From the NCBI GenBank assembly GCA_022376925.1, contig JAIOJX010000005.1, positions 14,846,501 through 14,910,500 of the forward strand: a stretch of 64,000 nt of DNA, given 5' to 3'. A program made the translations under genes and the position numbers. The notes below the pieces were generated by a model. It saw only the letters and a list, made by a program, of their open reading frames with translations. It searched no databases and was not told the DNA's origin. Of the stretch, positions 44,912 through 55,799 are shown piece after piece; within the stretch, counting starts at the first letter, position 1, and every line of letters begins with the position of its first letter. Source of the DNA: Tragulus kanchil (lineage: Eukaryota; Chordata; Mammalia; Artiodactyla; Tragulidae).

Positions 44912-47041
44912 ACAAAACCATCATTTGATATTAGTGTTTATGTGCACCAACCAGTGAGGGCTGGATTTAAGCTTCACTCTGCAGGGCTTTTAATTTGTAT
45001 ACTTCGCACTCAATTGAAGATGCAGACACTTCCCTAAGTACTAAAATTACAAGTAACTCAGAATAAATTTTACATAATTATTTTTAGGAGAAGACAAACT
45101 ACTGTATATTCTCACTAATTGAAATGCACTCTGCCTTCCAGAGATTTTAAAACGTAAATTCTGAACACGAACAAGCCAACATTGCCAGAAGAATAATGAC
45201 CCATAGTCACCACTTAACATCCTCCAGCCCCTCTCCTAAGCTGAACAAGAGAGCATCTTACTGACGGCAGTTTCTTCTAGAGAAGACACACTTTCCAAAC
45301 GAAGGGAGAGAAGAAACACACACATGCTTTGCCTCTCTGTGTTCCACACTGCTTTCCCCCAGCTACGGCTGGAAATCTAGGTTCCTGGCCTCAGACGCCT
45401 AGCGAGTGTACTTCTCTTTGGACGACGACTTCTTTTCATAAACTGAACGGGAAGAAAGAATGTTCTTGTCAGGTTTTGGTAGATTAACTGCTGTGAGGAT
45501 TAGTGTTTCTATATCTGGAATCACTTATTAGGTAAATTTGCCTGTTAAGTAGTTACTTCAGATCTTTGTTAAGCCCTGTTCACCTTACATACTCCAGCCC
45601 TCTTTAATTTCCTCCACTCTATTAATTTATTTCTCAGGGCTTTTTTTTCTTAAACCATTTATTGGACTCCTGCTATAGGGCAATCACAGCATTTGGCATT
45701 TCTTCATCTATCATGATCTTATTTGTAGGAGAAAATACTTTCGAAAAATAGGGTCTGGATAGTGTTATTTATCAGGATTCCTATATTCCTGTACTTTGCA
45801 CTTAGCTTTGCTCTTGTGGCCCTCATTCCTTCCCTGACCACCATTTGAACTTGCCCACTCTTCCCTGTTAAGGAACACGTTCAGTATGCCTTCTGACGGT
45901 CTCCGCAGCTTTGAACTTCACAGCACCTTTATACTAGTTTCTGTCAACACAGAAGTAATTTCCTTGTCCCGACGTTTGCTCTCGCAGCTTTGAACAAAAC
46001 CATCATTTGATATTAGTGTTTATGTGCACCAACCAGTGAGGGCTGGATTTAAGCTTCACTCTGCAGGGCTTTTAATTTGTATACTTCGCACTCAATTGAA
46101 GATGCAGACACTTCCCTAAGTACTAAAATTACAAGTAACTCAGAATAAATTTTACATAATTATTTTTAGGAGAAGACAAACTACTGTATATTCTCACTAA
46201 TTGAAATGCACTCTGCCTTCCAGAGATTTTAAAACGTAAATTCTGAACACGAACAAGCCAACATTGCCAGAAGAATAATGACCCATAGTCACCACTTAAC
46301 ATCCTCCAGCCCCTCTCCTAAGCTGAACAAGAGAGCATCTTACTGACGGCAGTTTCTTCTAGAGAAGACACACTTTCCAAACAAAGGGGAGAGAAGAAAC
46401 ACACACATGCTTTGCCTCTCTGTGTTCCACACTGCTTTCCCCCAGCTACGGCTGGAAATCTAGGTTCCTGGCCTCAGACGCCTAGCGAGTGTACTTCTCT
46501 TTGGACGACGACTTCTTTTCATAAACTGAACGGGAAGAAAGAATGTTCTTGTCAGGTTTTGGTAGATTAACTGCTGTGAGGATTAGTGTTTCTATATCTG
46601 GAATCACTTATTAGGTAAATTTGCCTGTTAAGTAGTTACTTCAGATCTTTGTTAAGCCCTGTTCACCTTACATACTCCAGCCCTCTTTAATTTCCTCCAC
46701 TCTATTAATTTATTTCTCAGGGCTTTTTTTTCTTAAACCATTTATTGGACTCCTGCTATAGGGCAATCACAGCATTTGGCATTTCTTCATCTATCATGAT
46801 CTTATTTGTAGGAGAAAATACTTTCGAAAAATAGGGTCTGGATAGTGTTATTTATCAGGATTCCTATATTCCTGTACTTTGCACTTAGCTTTGCTCTTGT
46901 GGCCCTCATTCCTTCCCTGACCACCATTTGAACTTGCCCACTCTTCCCTGTTAAGGAACACGTTCAGTATGCCTTCTGACGGTCTCCGCAGCTTTGAACT
47001 TCACAGCACCTTTATACTAGTTTCTGTCAACACAGAAGTAA
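44912..47041. repeat. Tandem duplication 15 (copies 44912-45957 and 45994-47041)
   Basis: Offset 1082-1083. A 36-nt filler lies at 45958-45993; its end 'ctcgcagctttgaac' resembles 'ctccgcagctttgaac' from about 45901. Differences include 'ccaaacgaagggagag' against 'ccaaacaaaggggagag'. Contents look repeat-poor except a possible L2 piece near 45655-45720. Confidence 0.95.
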
Positions 47042-48326
47042 CTTGTTGACGTGTCATTTTAGAAACATCCCACTGTTATCTCTTGTGCCTATTTTGCATC
47101 CCCTCGACGAGATTCTAAGAGCTTCAGGGAGTTAGAGAGTTGATGTGTCTTTGCTTTTATGACACCTTGTGGTCTTAACTATATTTTATTTGACGTTGTT
47201 TGATTAAAAAGAAAAAACTAGCTCCAGCTTCTGACACTTCAGATTGGTTTGAGGAATAAAAGCTGGGTTAATAGATTCCAGTGGTACGGGAAGGGAACAG
47301 AAGAACAGAGTGAAATGACATATTTTTTATTTAGTGGTACTGTTTTCTTAAAAAAAGATCTTGATATCTAGGGATGTATTTGGTATGAATTGAGGTATCA
47401 ATCAAGGGTATAACTAACTGCTAAAATGTAAGTCATGCATCAACCACGTCGGATTCACCTTGAGAAAGTATTCCTTCAGAGGACTTGGAAAAAGGGAGGT
47501 GAGGAGAAGAAGGACTCTGGGGTGAGGAAGGCATTTCGTTGCGAGGATACCGTTTCTTGGGTACATGCTTTCACAAAACGAGTGCCTCGGAGGCCGCCAC
47601 CGCATGCTTCGTTTCTGGATGTGTGGCGTGAATGACAAGAAGTGAGCGCGGCCAGATTTGGGTGACAGATGTAGCTCAAGCATTCAGTGATGATAGAACA
47701 TAGGTTCTGAGAAGAGCGTGCTGATTAAATTCACATGGGCTGTGGAGATCCAGCTGGCCTGATATTTACATGCTGTCGAAAAATATTCCAATTAGATTCT
47801 TCCCTGTATAGAGCTTTCATGTAAATAGTGAGGAATGGTGCTTTCTTGAGGCGGTGACATTGTTGTGAGGCCCAGCAGCAGCCCTCTGAAACCGCTAATT
47901 TCACAGTTAGAACCACAGTGACTGCAGGGCAGAACGACAAGCTTTATCACCCTCTTGGTCTAGCTGGATTCTCTAGCTAGAATAACGGGCAGCGTGTCAC
48001 CCAGATTGGATTTCCGTGCTTTAAACAACAGGAGTCCCATCATTTTATTTGGCTGGATAGTCTACAGTTGAATGTACTCACTAGTCCTTTTGAAAAGTCA
48101 TAAATTGGATTCCATTTTCCCACAGTAACAAGTAGATAATCTGAAGCTTCACATGTTACCCGCCTGACGGCAAATGAAACACAGACAAGGCAAACTACAC
48201 ACAATTAAAAGCAAGATGCAGCTAAAACATTATCATTATTTAAAATAGGGGAATGTGGCTCCGAGTCCTATAAAGTGGCTATCCATATATTGTTAACTTT
48301 AATTATGAGTCCATAATGAATTTTTG
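47042..48326. other. Unique intronic sequence, repeat-poor
   Basis: About 1.3 kb with no SINE or LINE I recognise and no exon. Slightly CpG-bearing patch near 47575-47650 ('cctcggaggccgccaccgca'). Confidence 0.45.
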
Positions 48327-48541
48327 AGCTTCTCTGATGGCTCAGTGGTAAAGAATACACCTGAAGTGCAGGAGACACAGGAAATGTGGGTTTGATCCCT
48401 GGGTCAAGAACATCCCCCAGAGACTGAGGGGGCAGCCCACTTCAGTATTCTTGCCAGGAAAATCCCGTGGAAAGAGGAACCCGAACCCGGCGGGCAAAGT
48501 CAGTGAGTTGAAAAAGAGTCAGACACAACTTAGCAACTAAG
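48327..48541 (+). mobile_element. Bov-tA SINE with short target-site duplication
   Basis: 'gagcttctctgatggctcag', 'gggtttgatccctgggtcaa', 'cacttcagtattcttgccag' and 'gagtcagacacaacttagca'. AATGAATTTT occurs on both sides (about 48316-48325 and 48553-48562). Confidence 0.88.
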
Positions 48542-48629
48542 TAACAAATACAAATGAATTTTAACTGTGTAATTTTTAAAATATGCAGTTAAGATTCATT
48601 TTAAACTCATTTTTAAAAGTCTGTATCAT

Positions 48630-49003
48630 AGCTTGTTGTTGTTCAGTCTCTCAGTCGTGTCTGACTCTTTGTGACTCCATGGACTGCAGCATGCCAGATT
48701 TCCCTGTCCTTCACCATCTCCCTGAGCTAAAACCCATGTCCATTGAGTCGGTGATGCCATCGAATCATCTCATCCTCCTGCATCTCCTTCTCCTGCCTTC
48801 AATTTTTCCTCGCATCAGAGTCTTTGCCAATAAGTTGTGTCTTCATATCAGGTGGCCAGAGTATTAGAGCTTCAGCATCAGTCCGTCCAATGAATATTCA
48901 GGGTTGACTTCTCTTAGGATTGACTGGTTTGATCTCCTTGCAGTCCAAGGGACTCTCAAGAGTCTTATCCAACACCACAGTTTGAAAGAGTCAATTCAGG
49001 GAT
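48630..49003 (-). mobile_element. BovB LINE 3' terminal fragment
   Basis: Antisense: 'gttgttgttcagtctctcag', 'gactccatggactgcagcat', 'catgtccattgagtcggtga', 'gttgacttctcttaggattg' and 'agtccaagggactctcaaga', ending at 'cagtttgaaagagtcaattc'. Confidence 0.9.
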
Positions 49004-49060
49004 TTCCCTGGTGGTCCAATGACTAAGATTCTGCTCTCCCAATGAAAGATTCAATTCTGT
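49004..49060 (+). mobile_element. CHR-type SINE head fragment
   Basis: 'gggatttccctggtggtcca', 'atgactaagattctgctctc'. Only the first 55 bases, abutting the BovB end. Confidence 0.65.
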
Positions 49061-49241
49061 CATAGCTTACCTATCTGAAACTGGTAATGGCTATAGTAAA
49101 TATTCATCAATAATAGCTTTACTTGACTTTTTTAGAATTTGAAGGGTCTTTTTGTACAGATGTACTGGATTATCCATTATCGTTAAAATACGTTTTGTGG
49201 GAAAATGAGAACTCTTGCCTTTCCTTTTCCTCTCTTGACAG

Positions 49242-49280
49242 TATTTCTCTGGTCTGGACAGAGACATTCAGAATCATTCT
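49242..49280 (+). other. Exon-like 39-nt segment with strong splice sites (candidate CAP2 cassette microexon)
   Basis: Preceded by the pyrimidine tract 'cttgcctttccttttcctct' and 'cttgacag', and followed by the consensus donor GTAAGT. The 39 bases keep CAP2 phase 0 and would add YFSGLDRDIQNHS after the exon at 31236. All three frames are open. I know of no such CAP2 exon, so this is a prediction from splice signals only; intronic pseudo-exons of this kind are common. Confidence 0.25.
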
Positions 49281-49329
49281 GTAAGTCTCTAATACTGTAT
49301 CTGAGATTGAATCATCCTTTTTTGCAAAT

Positions 49330-49552
49330 GTTGTTATTGTTCAGTTGCTAAGTCATGTCTGATTCTTTGCAACCCCTAGCCCTCCAGGCTTCCCTGCCCA
49401 TGGGATTTCCTAGGTTTTAAATAAATAAATAAATAAAATAACTGTAGTGGGTTGCCATCTCCTTCTCCAGGGGATCTTCCTGGATCAGGGATTAAACTCG
49501 TGTATCCTGAATCAGCAGCAGATTCTTTACCACTGAGCCATCAGAGAGGCCC
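49330..49552 (-). mobile_element. Bov-tA SINE with internal AAAT-repeat replacement
   Basis: Antisense: 'ttgttcagttgctaagtcat', 'tccctgcccatgggatttcc', then (AAAT)n at about 49415-49440 where the element normally has 'caagaatactgga', then 'gtgggttgccatctccttct', 'ttaccactgagccatcagag'. Confidence 0.88.
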
Positions 49553-50409
49553 AAGCAACCAAATAATCACAGCCTTCAGGGATCTGTGTTTGGGATGGGA
49601 CTTTTGGTTCTGATCGTCCCAGTGAACTTTTCTTTGTTGATATTTGGAGATATATTTGGTATGGATTGGGGTTCTCTCTTGGTTGAGTCACAGAAGAGCA
49701 ATGGGAAGAGAGCAGAAAAAGATAGTTCTATCTTCCCCTGCTTTTTATCATTCAGGAGGGAGGGAGGAGGTTGGAAGCCAGGCACATGGCTGTGCAGCTG
49801 GGGACTCTTTAGCACAGGACTGCTCTGAACCACTCTCTTATTTTCTTCTTCGTGTTTTTGTCCATCATTTGTAGCCCCAAAGCCCAGAAAGTGTTAGAAA
49901 GTAGGTGTTAATTAGGAAGATGGCGGCAGTAATGAGTGGAACTGTGAACTACAGGGCTCGCTGGGCTGTTACGACATGTCCTAAAACTACCTCCATTTCC
50001 TTTGACTTGTTATTAACATCTTTACTTCGAATCAGGTTACCTTAAACTTCTTTGTTTCCCTTAGGCTGATAACTCATTACGCTTTTAGGTTGGCCCTGGT
50101 ACCACAGCAGTTTGACTGTTGACTCAGGTTCTGAGTCATCCCTGTAATGGGATGTCAGTACAGGGGAGGGATTGATATAGTAGAAGGTGATTGTTCACAG
50201 TCTTCTGAGCAGTGAACACCCAGCCCTGTGTCCAGTGGCCATAGTTAAGTGCACAGTAAGAGACTGAGTGAATTAACCATCCAAAGCCAACAGAACCGCT
50301 GACATTCAGGATGAGGAAGACCATCTTCCCAGATCACTTACTACATAAGTGTCTGGGAACCTTCTCTTTGTGTTTGTAGAAACACACAATACACGGAAAA
50401 TCAACCCCC
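49553..50409. other. Unique intronic sequence
   Basis: No repeat or exon supported. Overlapping short open frames on both strands at 49576-49874 show no domain. Confidence 0.45.
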
Positions 50410-50419
50410 GTTGCTTTTT

Positions 50420-50723
50420 GTGGGGGGAGCAGGTGGGTTGGGGAGGGAGGGTGGTGGGCGGGCCACTTTTATTGGTCTTTCATTTATCTATTTTCATCCA
50501 TCTTTGTTCTTTTGGCCCGTGTGGGCCTCCCATCACTGTGGCCTCTGTTGTTGCAGAGCACTGGCTCTGGGTGCATGTGCCCCAGAGCTCCGGCTCGGCA
50601 ATTGGACACATGGGTCCAGCCGTTCCGCAGCACGTAGGATCTTCCCAGGCTAGGGATCAAACTGGCGCCCATTGCACTGCAAGGCAGTGTCCTTACCCAC
50701 TGGACCACCAGGGAAGCCCCTCA
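50420..50723 (-). mobile_element. CHR-like SINE, G/C-rich-tail subfamily
   Basis: Antisense copy with G-rich tail at 50420-50462 (several runs of three or more G), body 'ccagagctccggctcggcaa'. A short flanking repeat TTGCTTTTT (50411-50419 and 50724-50732) is the likely target-site duplication. Forms an inverted pair with 50904-51226. Confidence 0.9.
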
Positions 50724-50903
50724 TTGCTTTTTACAGTGAGAAAAACTATGTATCTCTTGGAGAAGCGAGTCTTCCCTATTACTTATGAGATAAATATTCC
50801 TGGCAAAAAGATTCATACTCAGGAAGACAGTAGGAGGACCTTTGCATAATCATCTCTTGGCTTCTGAGAATAGATACTATTATTTCCGTATAGGTAAGTA
50901 ATA

Positions 50904-51226
50904 GGGCTTCCCTGGTGGTCCAGTGGGTAAAGACACCGCCTTACAGTGCAAGGGGCGCCGGTTCGATCCCTGGCCTGGGAAGATCCCACGTGCCGCAGAG
51001 TGACTGGACGGATGTGTCCAATTACTGAGCCGGAGCTCTGGAGCGCATGCACCTAGAGCCAGTGCTCTGCGACAACAGACGCCACTGTAATGGGAGGCCC
51101 ACATGGGCCAAAGAACAAAGATGGATGAAAATAGATAAAACGAAAGACCAATAGAAGTGGCCTGCCGGCCCCCCTCCCTCCCCAATTCACCCCCCCAAAA
51201 AAAAGAATTAAAAAGAATATCCATCA
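50904..51226 (+). mobile_element. CHR-like SINE, G/C-rich-tail subfamily, perfect 15-bp target-site duplication
   Basis: Sense copy with B box GGTTCGATCCC (50960-50970), body 'tgtgtccaattactgagccg', 'aatagaagtggcctgccggc' and the C-rich extension at about 51162-51197, then A-rich tail. Flanked by TATAGGTAAGTAATA at 50889-50903 and 51227-51241. The intact duplication and B box suggest a recent insertion. Confidence 0.94.
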
Positions 51227-51241
51227 TATAGGTAAGTAATA

Positions 51242-52121
51242 AAACATAGAAAGATGACTTGTATCCCTCAATAAAAGCCAAAAAATTTTTTGAAAAGTTT
51301 TTCCAGTTGTAATGATGAAAGAAAATTTCTAATGACAAATGTATCACTGCAGTCTCTCTTTCATTTGACTTCTGGTTCCTTGTAATTTTCTTAAAATGGT
51401 AATTAAATTGTGTTCTTCCTACTTGGACATCAAGTTAATTGGCTGATAAGATCTCCCAGTTTGTGTCACCACAGATTTCACCCCTGGTCTTCTCATTGCT
51501 CTGAAATGTTTTCTGTGGTTTTCATCTTGTTTGGTTTTTTCCCTGTGTGGAGCATTTATTTCACTAACAATGGGACTTCAAGATAGATTTAGCTCATTTA
51601 AAAAGAGTACGTTTGCTGAAATTTCCATGACTTTCTCATTTTCTTGACTTCAAAAGGGATGAACATCGTTCCACTTTGTCCCTTTTTTTGCTTTTTTTAA
51701 AAAAAAACAAAGTGAATTTGAGACATTCTAAAGGAACCCAGGTAATGAACACTGTGCTCAAGTGACTTCTGTTACTTCACACCCTCCTGAGTTCTGTGTC
51801 TGAGAAAATATTTTGAATTCTGCCATTTAGGTTGTCTCATATACTAGTAAGTTTTTTCTTAATTACTGCAATTTTCATTTTTGTTGATTGTTCAGCTTTA
51901 TCTCTGTTCTTTGCCCAGGCATGTCTTGCACATTCATTGTTATATAATTACTAGCTTTATTTCTTGAAGTTTCCTCACTGTCATCATATGTATTTATTAT
52001 GCTGCTTGGGATGTAAACATTTACTATTTTAGATAGATTGTATCTTTTGCAATCTTAGAATGATGCTTATGGAGTTTTATTCAGGATTTTTAAAAAATTT
52101 TGATGGCATTATTATATTTTC
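51242..52121. other. Unique AT-rich intronic sequence
   Basis: No exon or repeat family I can name with confidence; texture between 51840 and 52120 is reminiscent of old L1 but unproven. Confidence 0.4.
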
Positions 52122-52609
52122 ATATTTGTTTAATTTCCTTCTCATTTCTTTGGAAACTTATCAATCATTCCCTTCTTTCTCTCCCTACTGACTCCTTCTG
52201 TTTAATCTGCAAACCAAATCAGGTTTTTCTCTCCTTTAAAAAAACACAAAAACAGCTCCCCTGACCACCTGCACCCTCTCTTTCCTCCCCTTTACTGGCA
52301 GATATCTTAGGAAGACTCTCGTCCCTCTCTGTCCCTCCTCTGTCACTGTTCAGTCTCCTACGTCTGTCCTCTCCCCTTATCATTTTACTGGGAAAGCCTT
52401 TCTCATTGCCATGGTATCTTCCTGATTGTCCTCACTGCGTTCACCTTCCTTGAAGAATTTTTATCAATCACCGACACTGTCCTCAAAGTTTTTCCTTCCT
52501 TTGGGAGTGAACTTTATTCTTTCTAAGCTGTCTGTTTCATTTGACTTCTTTGTCTACCTTCTCTTCCTTCCTCTACCCTTTAAATGTATATATTCCTTCA
52601 AGATTTCAT

Positions 52610-52649
52610 TCTTTATCAGCCAAAGAGGATTTTCTTTGGCTGATAAAGA
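52610..52649. repeat. Perfect 17-bp inverted repeat with 6-nt loop
   Basis: Left arm TCTTTATCAGCCAAAGA (52610-52626), loop GGATTT, right arm TCTTTGGCTGATAAAGA (52633-52649), an exact reverse complement. Second copy at 53718-53757. Not part of a repeat family I recognise; a template-switch mutation is a plausible origin. Confidence 0.95.
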
Positions 52650-52995
52650 GAGAAATATAGTGTCTCCCTGGTCAATGTCAACCATGTCCCTGGTGTTATC
52701 TGTCACCCTTATGCTAATGATGCCAGCTGTCCTCCAGATTCCAGGCCTCACTTCTTAATCCTGTGTCTGGATTAACCCTTCGTGAGCCGCAAATGCACTT
52801 TGTTCAAAGCTACATGCAGAGACTGTGTTCTCCCTTACGGTTCTGATTGTTGGAATTCCAAACCAGCCCATCACCTCCCTGACTTCTCCTTTTCCTTCAC
52901 CCCCTCACGCCTAACCCATCTCTGAGTCCTGACAACAACCTGACCACAAGAATCTGTGGGATCCAAAATGTTCACTCCATTCCCAGGGCCCTAAT

Positions 52996-53146
52996 GTAGG
53001 AAAAAAAAAAGAGAGAGAGAGGGTGAGAAGCAGGAAAGGAAGAAGGAAGTAAAAAAGTAGAAGGAAGGAGAAGAGAGGAAAAATGGGGGTAGAGGAAGGT
53101 GAGGAAAAGAAAAAAGATGCAAAGAGAGAGAGAAAGAAGGGAAGAA
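52996..53146. repeat. Purine-rich tract (about 150 bp)
   Basis: Almost uninterrupted A and G on the plus strand, including a GA dinucleotide run, with rare T. Second copy at 54104-54254. Such tracts can form triplex DNA in vitro; no function is implied. Confidence 0.85.
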
Positions 53147-54337
53147 GATTTAAAAAGGTCACTTGCTTTTTAAATTTTTTAAGCAAAGGTATTACAAGCA
53201 TGCTTTTTTAAAAACTGAAAAGAGAAGGCATATTTGTTTAATTTCCTTCTCATTTCTTTGGAAACTTATCAATCATTCCCTTCTTTCTCTCCCTACTGAC
53301 TCCTTCTGTTTAATCTGCAAACCAAATCAGGTTTTTCTCTCCTTTAAAAAAACACAAAAACAGCTCCCCTGACCACCTGCACCCTCTCTTTCCTCCCCTT
53401 TACTGGCAGATATCTTAGGAAGACTCTCGTCCCTCTCTGTCCCTCCTCTGTCACTGTTCAGTCTCCTACGTCTGTCCTCTCCCCTTATCATTTTACTGGG
53501 AAAGCCTTTCTCATTGCCATGGTATCTTCCTGATTGTCCTCACTGCGTTCACCTTCCTTGAAGAATTTTTATCAATCACCGACACTGTCCTCAAAGTTTT
53601 TCCTTCCTTTGGGAGTGAACTTTATTCTTTCTAAGCTGTCTGTTTCATTTGACTTCTTTGTCTACCTTCTCTTCCTTCCTCTACCCTTTAAATGTATATA
53701 TTCCTTCAAGATTTCATTCTTTATCAGCCAAAGAGGATTTTCTTTGGCTGATAAAGAGAGAAATATAGTGTCTCCCTGGTCAATGTCAACCATGTCCCTG
53801 GTGTTATCTGTCACCCTTATGCTAATGATGCCAGCTGTCCTCCAGATTCCAGGCCTCACTTCTTAATCCTGTGTCTGGATTAACCCTTCGTGAGCCGCAA
53901 ATGCACTTTGTTCAAAGCTACATGCAGAGACTGTGTTCTCCCTTACGGTTCTGATTGTTGGAATTCCAAACCAGCCCATCACCTCCCTGACTTCTCCTTT
54001 TCCTTCACCCCCTCACGCCTAACCCATCTCTGAGTCCTGACAACAACCTGACCACAAGAATCTGTGGGATCCAAAATGTTCACTCCATTCCCAGGGCCCT
54101 AATGTAGGAAAAAAAAAAGAGAGAGAGAGGGTGAGAAGCAGGAAAGGAAGAAGGAAGTAAAAAAGTAGAAGGAAGGAGAAGAGAGGAAAAATGGGGGTAG
54201 AGGAAGGTGAGGAAAAGAAAAAAGATGCAAAGAGAGAGAGAAAGAAGGGAAGAAGATTTAAAAAGGTCACTTGCTTTTTAAATTTTTTAAGCAAAGGTAT
54301 TACAAGCATGCTTTTTTAAAAACTGAAAAGAGAAGGC

Positions 54338-55073
54338 ATATAAAGAAGAAATCCCATCACTCACTGACAGACACTATAGGTTTAGCTTCTTAAAACTGAT
54401 TTCTCTGCTTGAAAACTCTCTCCTCCAACCGGTTCCCCATTCCCTCTTCACAGGCACTATTACAAAACAGAGTGAACAAACAGAAAACAAAGTTAGTCTG
54501 GAATTCTACCATTGATTTCCGTGGCCTGTGCAGTCATGTCTGTAGACACCATTGGGTGGCATTCAAGGCCCTTTGCACCGCACTGCTTCTGCATCTGAAT
54601 CCGCTCCCCAGAACTCCTTTCCCACAACAAAACCCAATATCCTGGTCACACTGGAGGACCGAGTTCTGGGAACGTGGACCCCTTTCATGCCTATGCATGA
54701 GCAAAGGAATGGTGAGCCTGAAATGTCCATCCTTCACTTCCTAATCCATGCCCTGTCATTCTAATAGGTATATCATATTCCGTAATTTGATTAGCTGTAC
54801 TTGGAAGCACCAAAAGCTGCTTTTTTTCAGGAGTTGGAGGTCTCATGAAGGCAAAAGACCAGTCTAAATGGGGTACATTGTAATCACTCTTGAGCTGATG
54901 GGGGCTCATAGGTGGCAGTGTTAAACATTGCCTGCAGGTTGGGGAAGCTGGAGACAGAGTCTTACAAGATAAGTGGAATTCAAGTCTGTGAAACTGCATC
55001 TAACACGTGCAGAGGCCCAGGTATCTCTGCTCTTGTATTTAAGTGGGTTAAATCTCAGACAGCCCTCTCCCAT
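54338..55073. other. Unique intronic sequence
   Basis: No recognised repeat or exon. Overlapping open frames of about 100 codons on both strands (54409-54744, 54691-54999) lack domains and splice context. Confidence 0.45.
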
Positions 55074-55639
55074 CCTATCCCTCACAATTGACTTGATGCT
55101 AAATGTGTTTTGTTTAAACAACAGATTATTGAGTTTTAGTTTTTAATTCAGTCAGTGACTTTTTTGTTCTAATAATAAGCAAGTTTAGGCTGTTCACATT
55201 TACTCTTTGATGCATTATTTGTCCTTTAGCCCAAGGAAATTGACCTTTAGTGTAGTCATTGACCGATTTTTTTTTTCATTTCTGTATTTTCTGTGATGGG
55301 TCTTTAACTCTTTTCTTTTCAAGCTAGGCCAGAAGCTAACCTTAAGTGATCTACTTCTTAACATTTTAACATTAATGTATTTCAGGGAAAAAATTTCAAT
55401 TGCTCCTATTTATTTTTATTATTAACTAAGTAAACTTCACTTCCCTTTCAGGAGACAGAAGGAGTCTTTCATTTCCCTCCTTCAGAGGTGTCTTCCTGGA
55501 CACAGGACTCTGCTCATTCCCTTTTAAGTTGCAAAACTATTACATGGGGCTCAGTCTGTTGACTGAGAGTTTTATTTTTTTGACTTATTGTTTATGATGT
55601 TTATTGTATCTTTTTAAATTAATACATTTTTATTTTTAT

Positions 55640-55785
55640 TTTAAAAATATTTTTATTTATATTTATTTGGCTGCATTGGGTCTCAGTTGTAGCATGTGGG
55701 CTCTAGTTCCCTGACCAGGGATTGAACCTGGGCCCCTTGCACTGGGAGCACAGAGTCTTAGCCACTGGACCACCAGGGATTCCCT
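55640..55785 (-). mobile_element. CHR-type SINE with target-site duplication
   Basis: Antisense: 'tttatttggctgcattgggt', 'ctctagttccctgaccaggg' and 'agccactggaccaccaggga'. TAATACATTTT flanks it (about 55620-55630 and 55786-55796). Second copy at about 56736-56881. Confidence 0.87.
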
Positions 55786-55799
55786 AATACATTTTAAAA

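Larger units (their letters stand above)
52122..54337. repeat. Tandem duplication 16 (copies 52122-53229 and 53230-54337)
   Basis: Offset exactly 1108 throughout and no differences seen by eye. The join shares ATAT. Each copy contains the 17-bp hairpin and the purine tract annotated separately. The 110-codon open frame at 52426 (again at 53534) shows no domain. Confidence 0.96.

Noticed and set aside
44690..45037. 115-codon open frame as a novel small gene
   Set aside because: No domain, no splice-site or promoter context, and its second half is shared with duplication 15. Chance frames of this size are expected in 64 kb on two strands.
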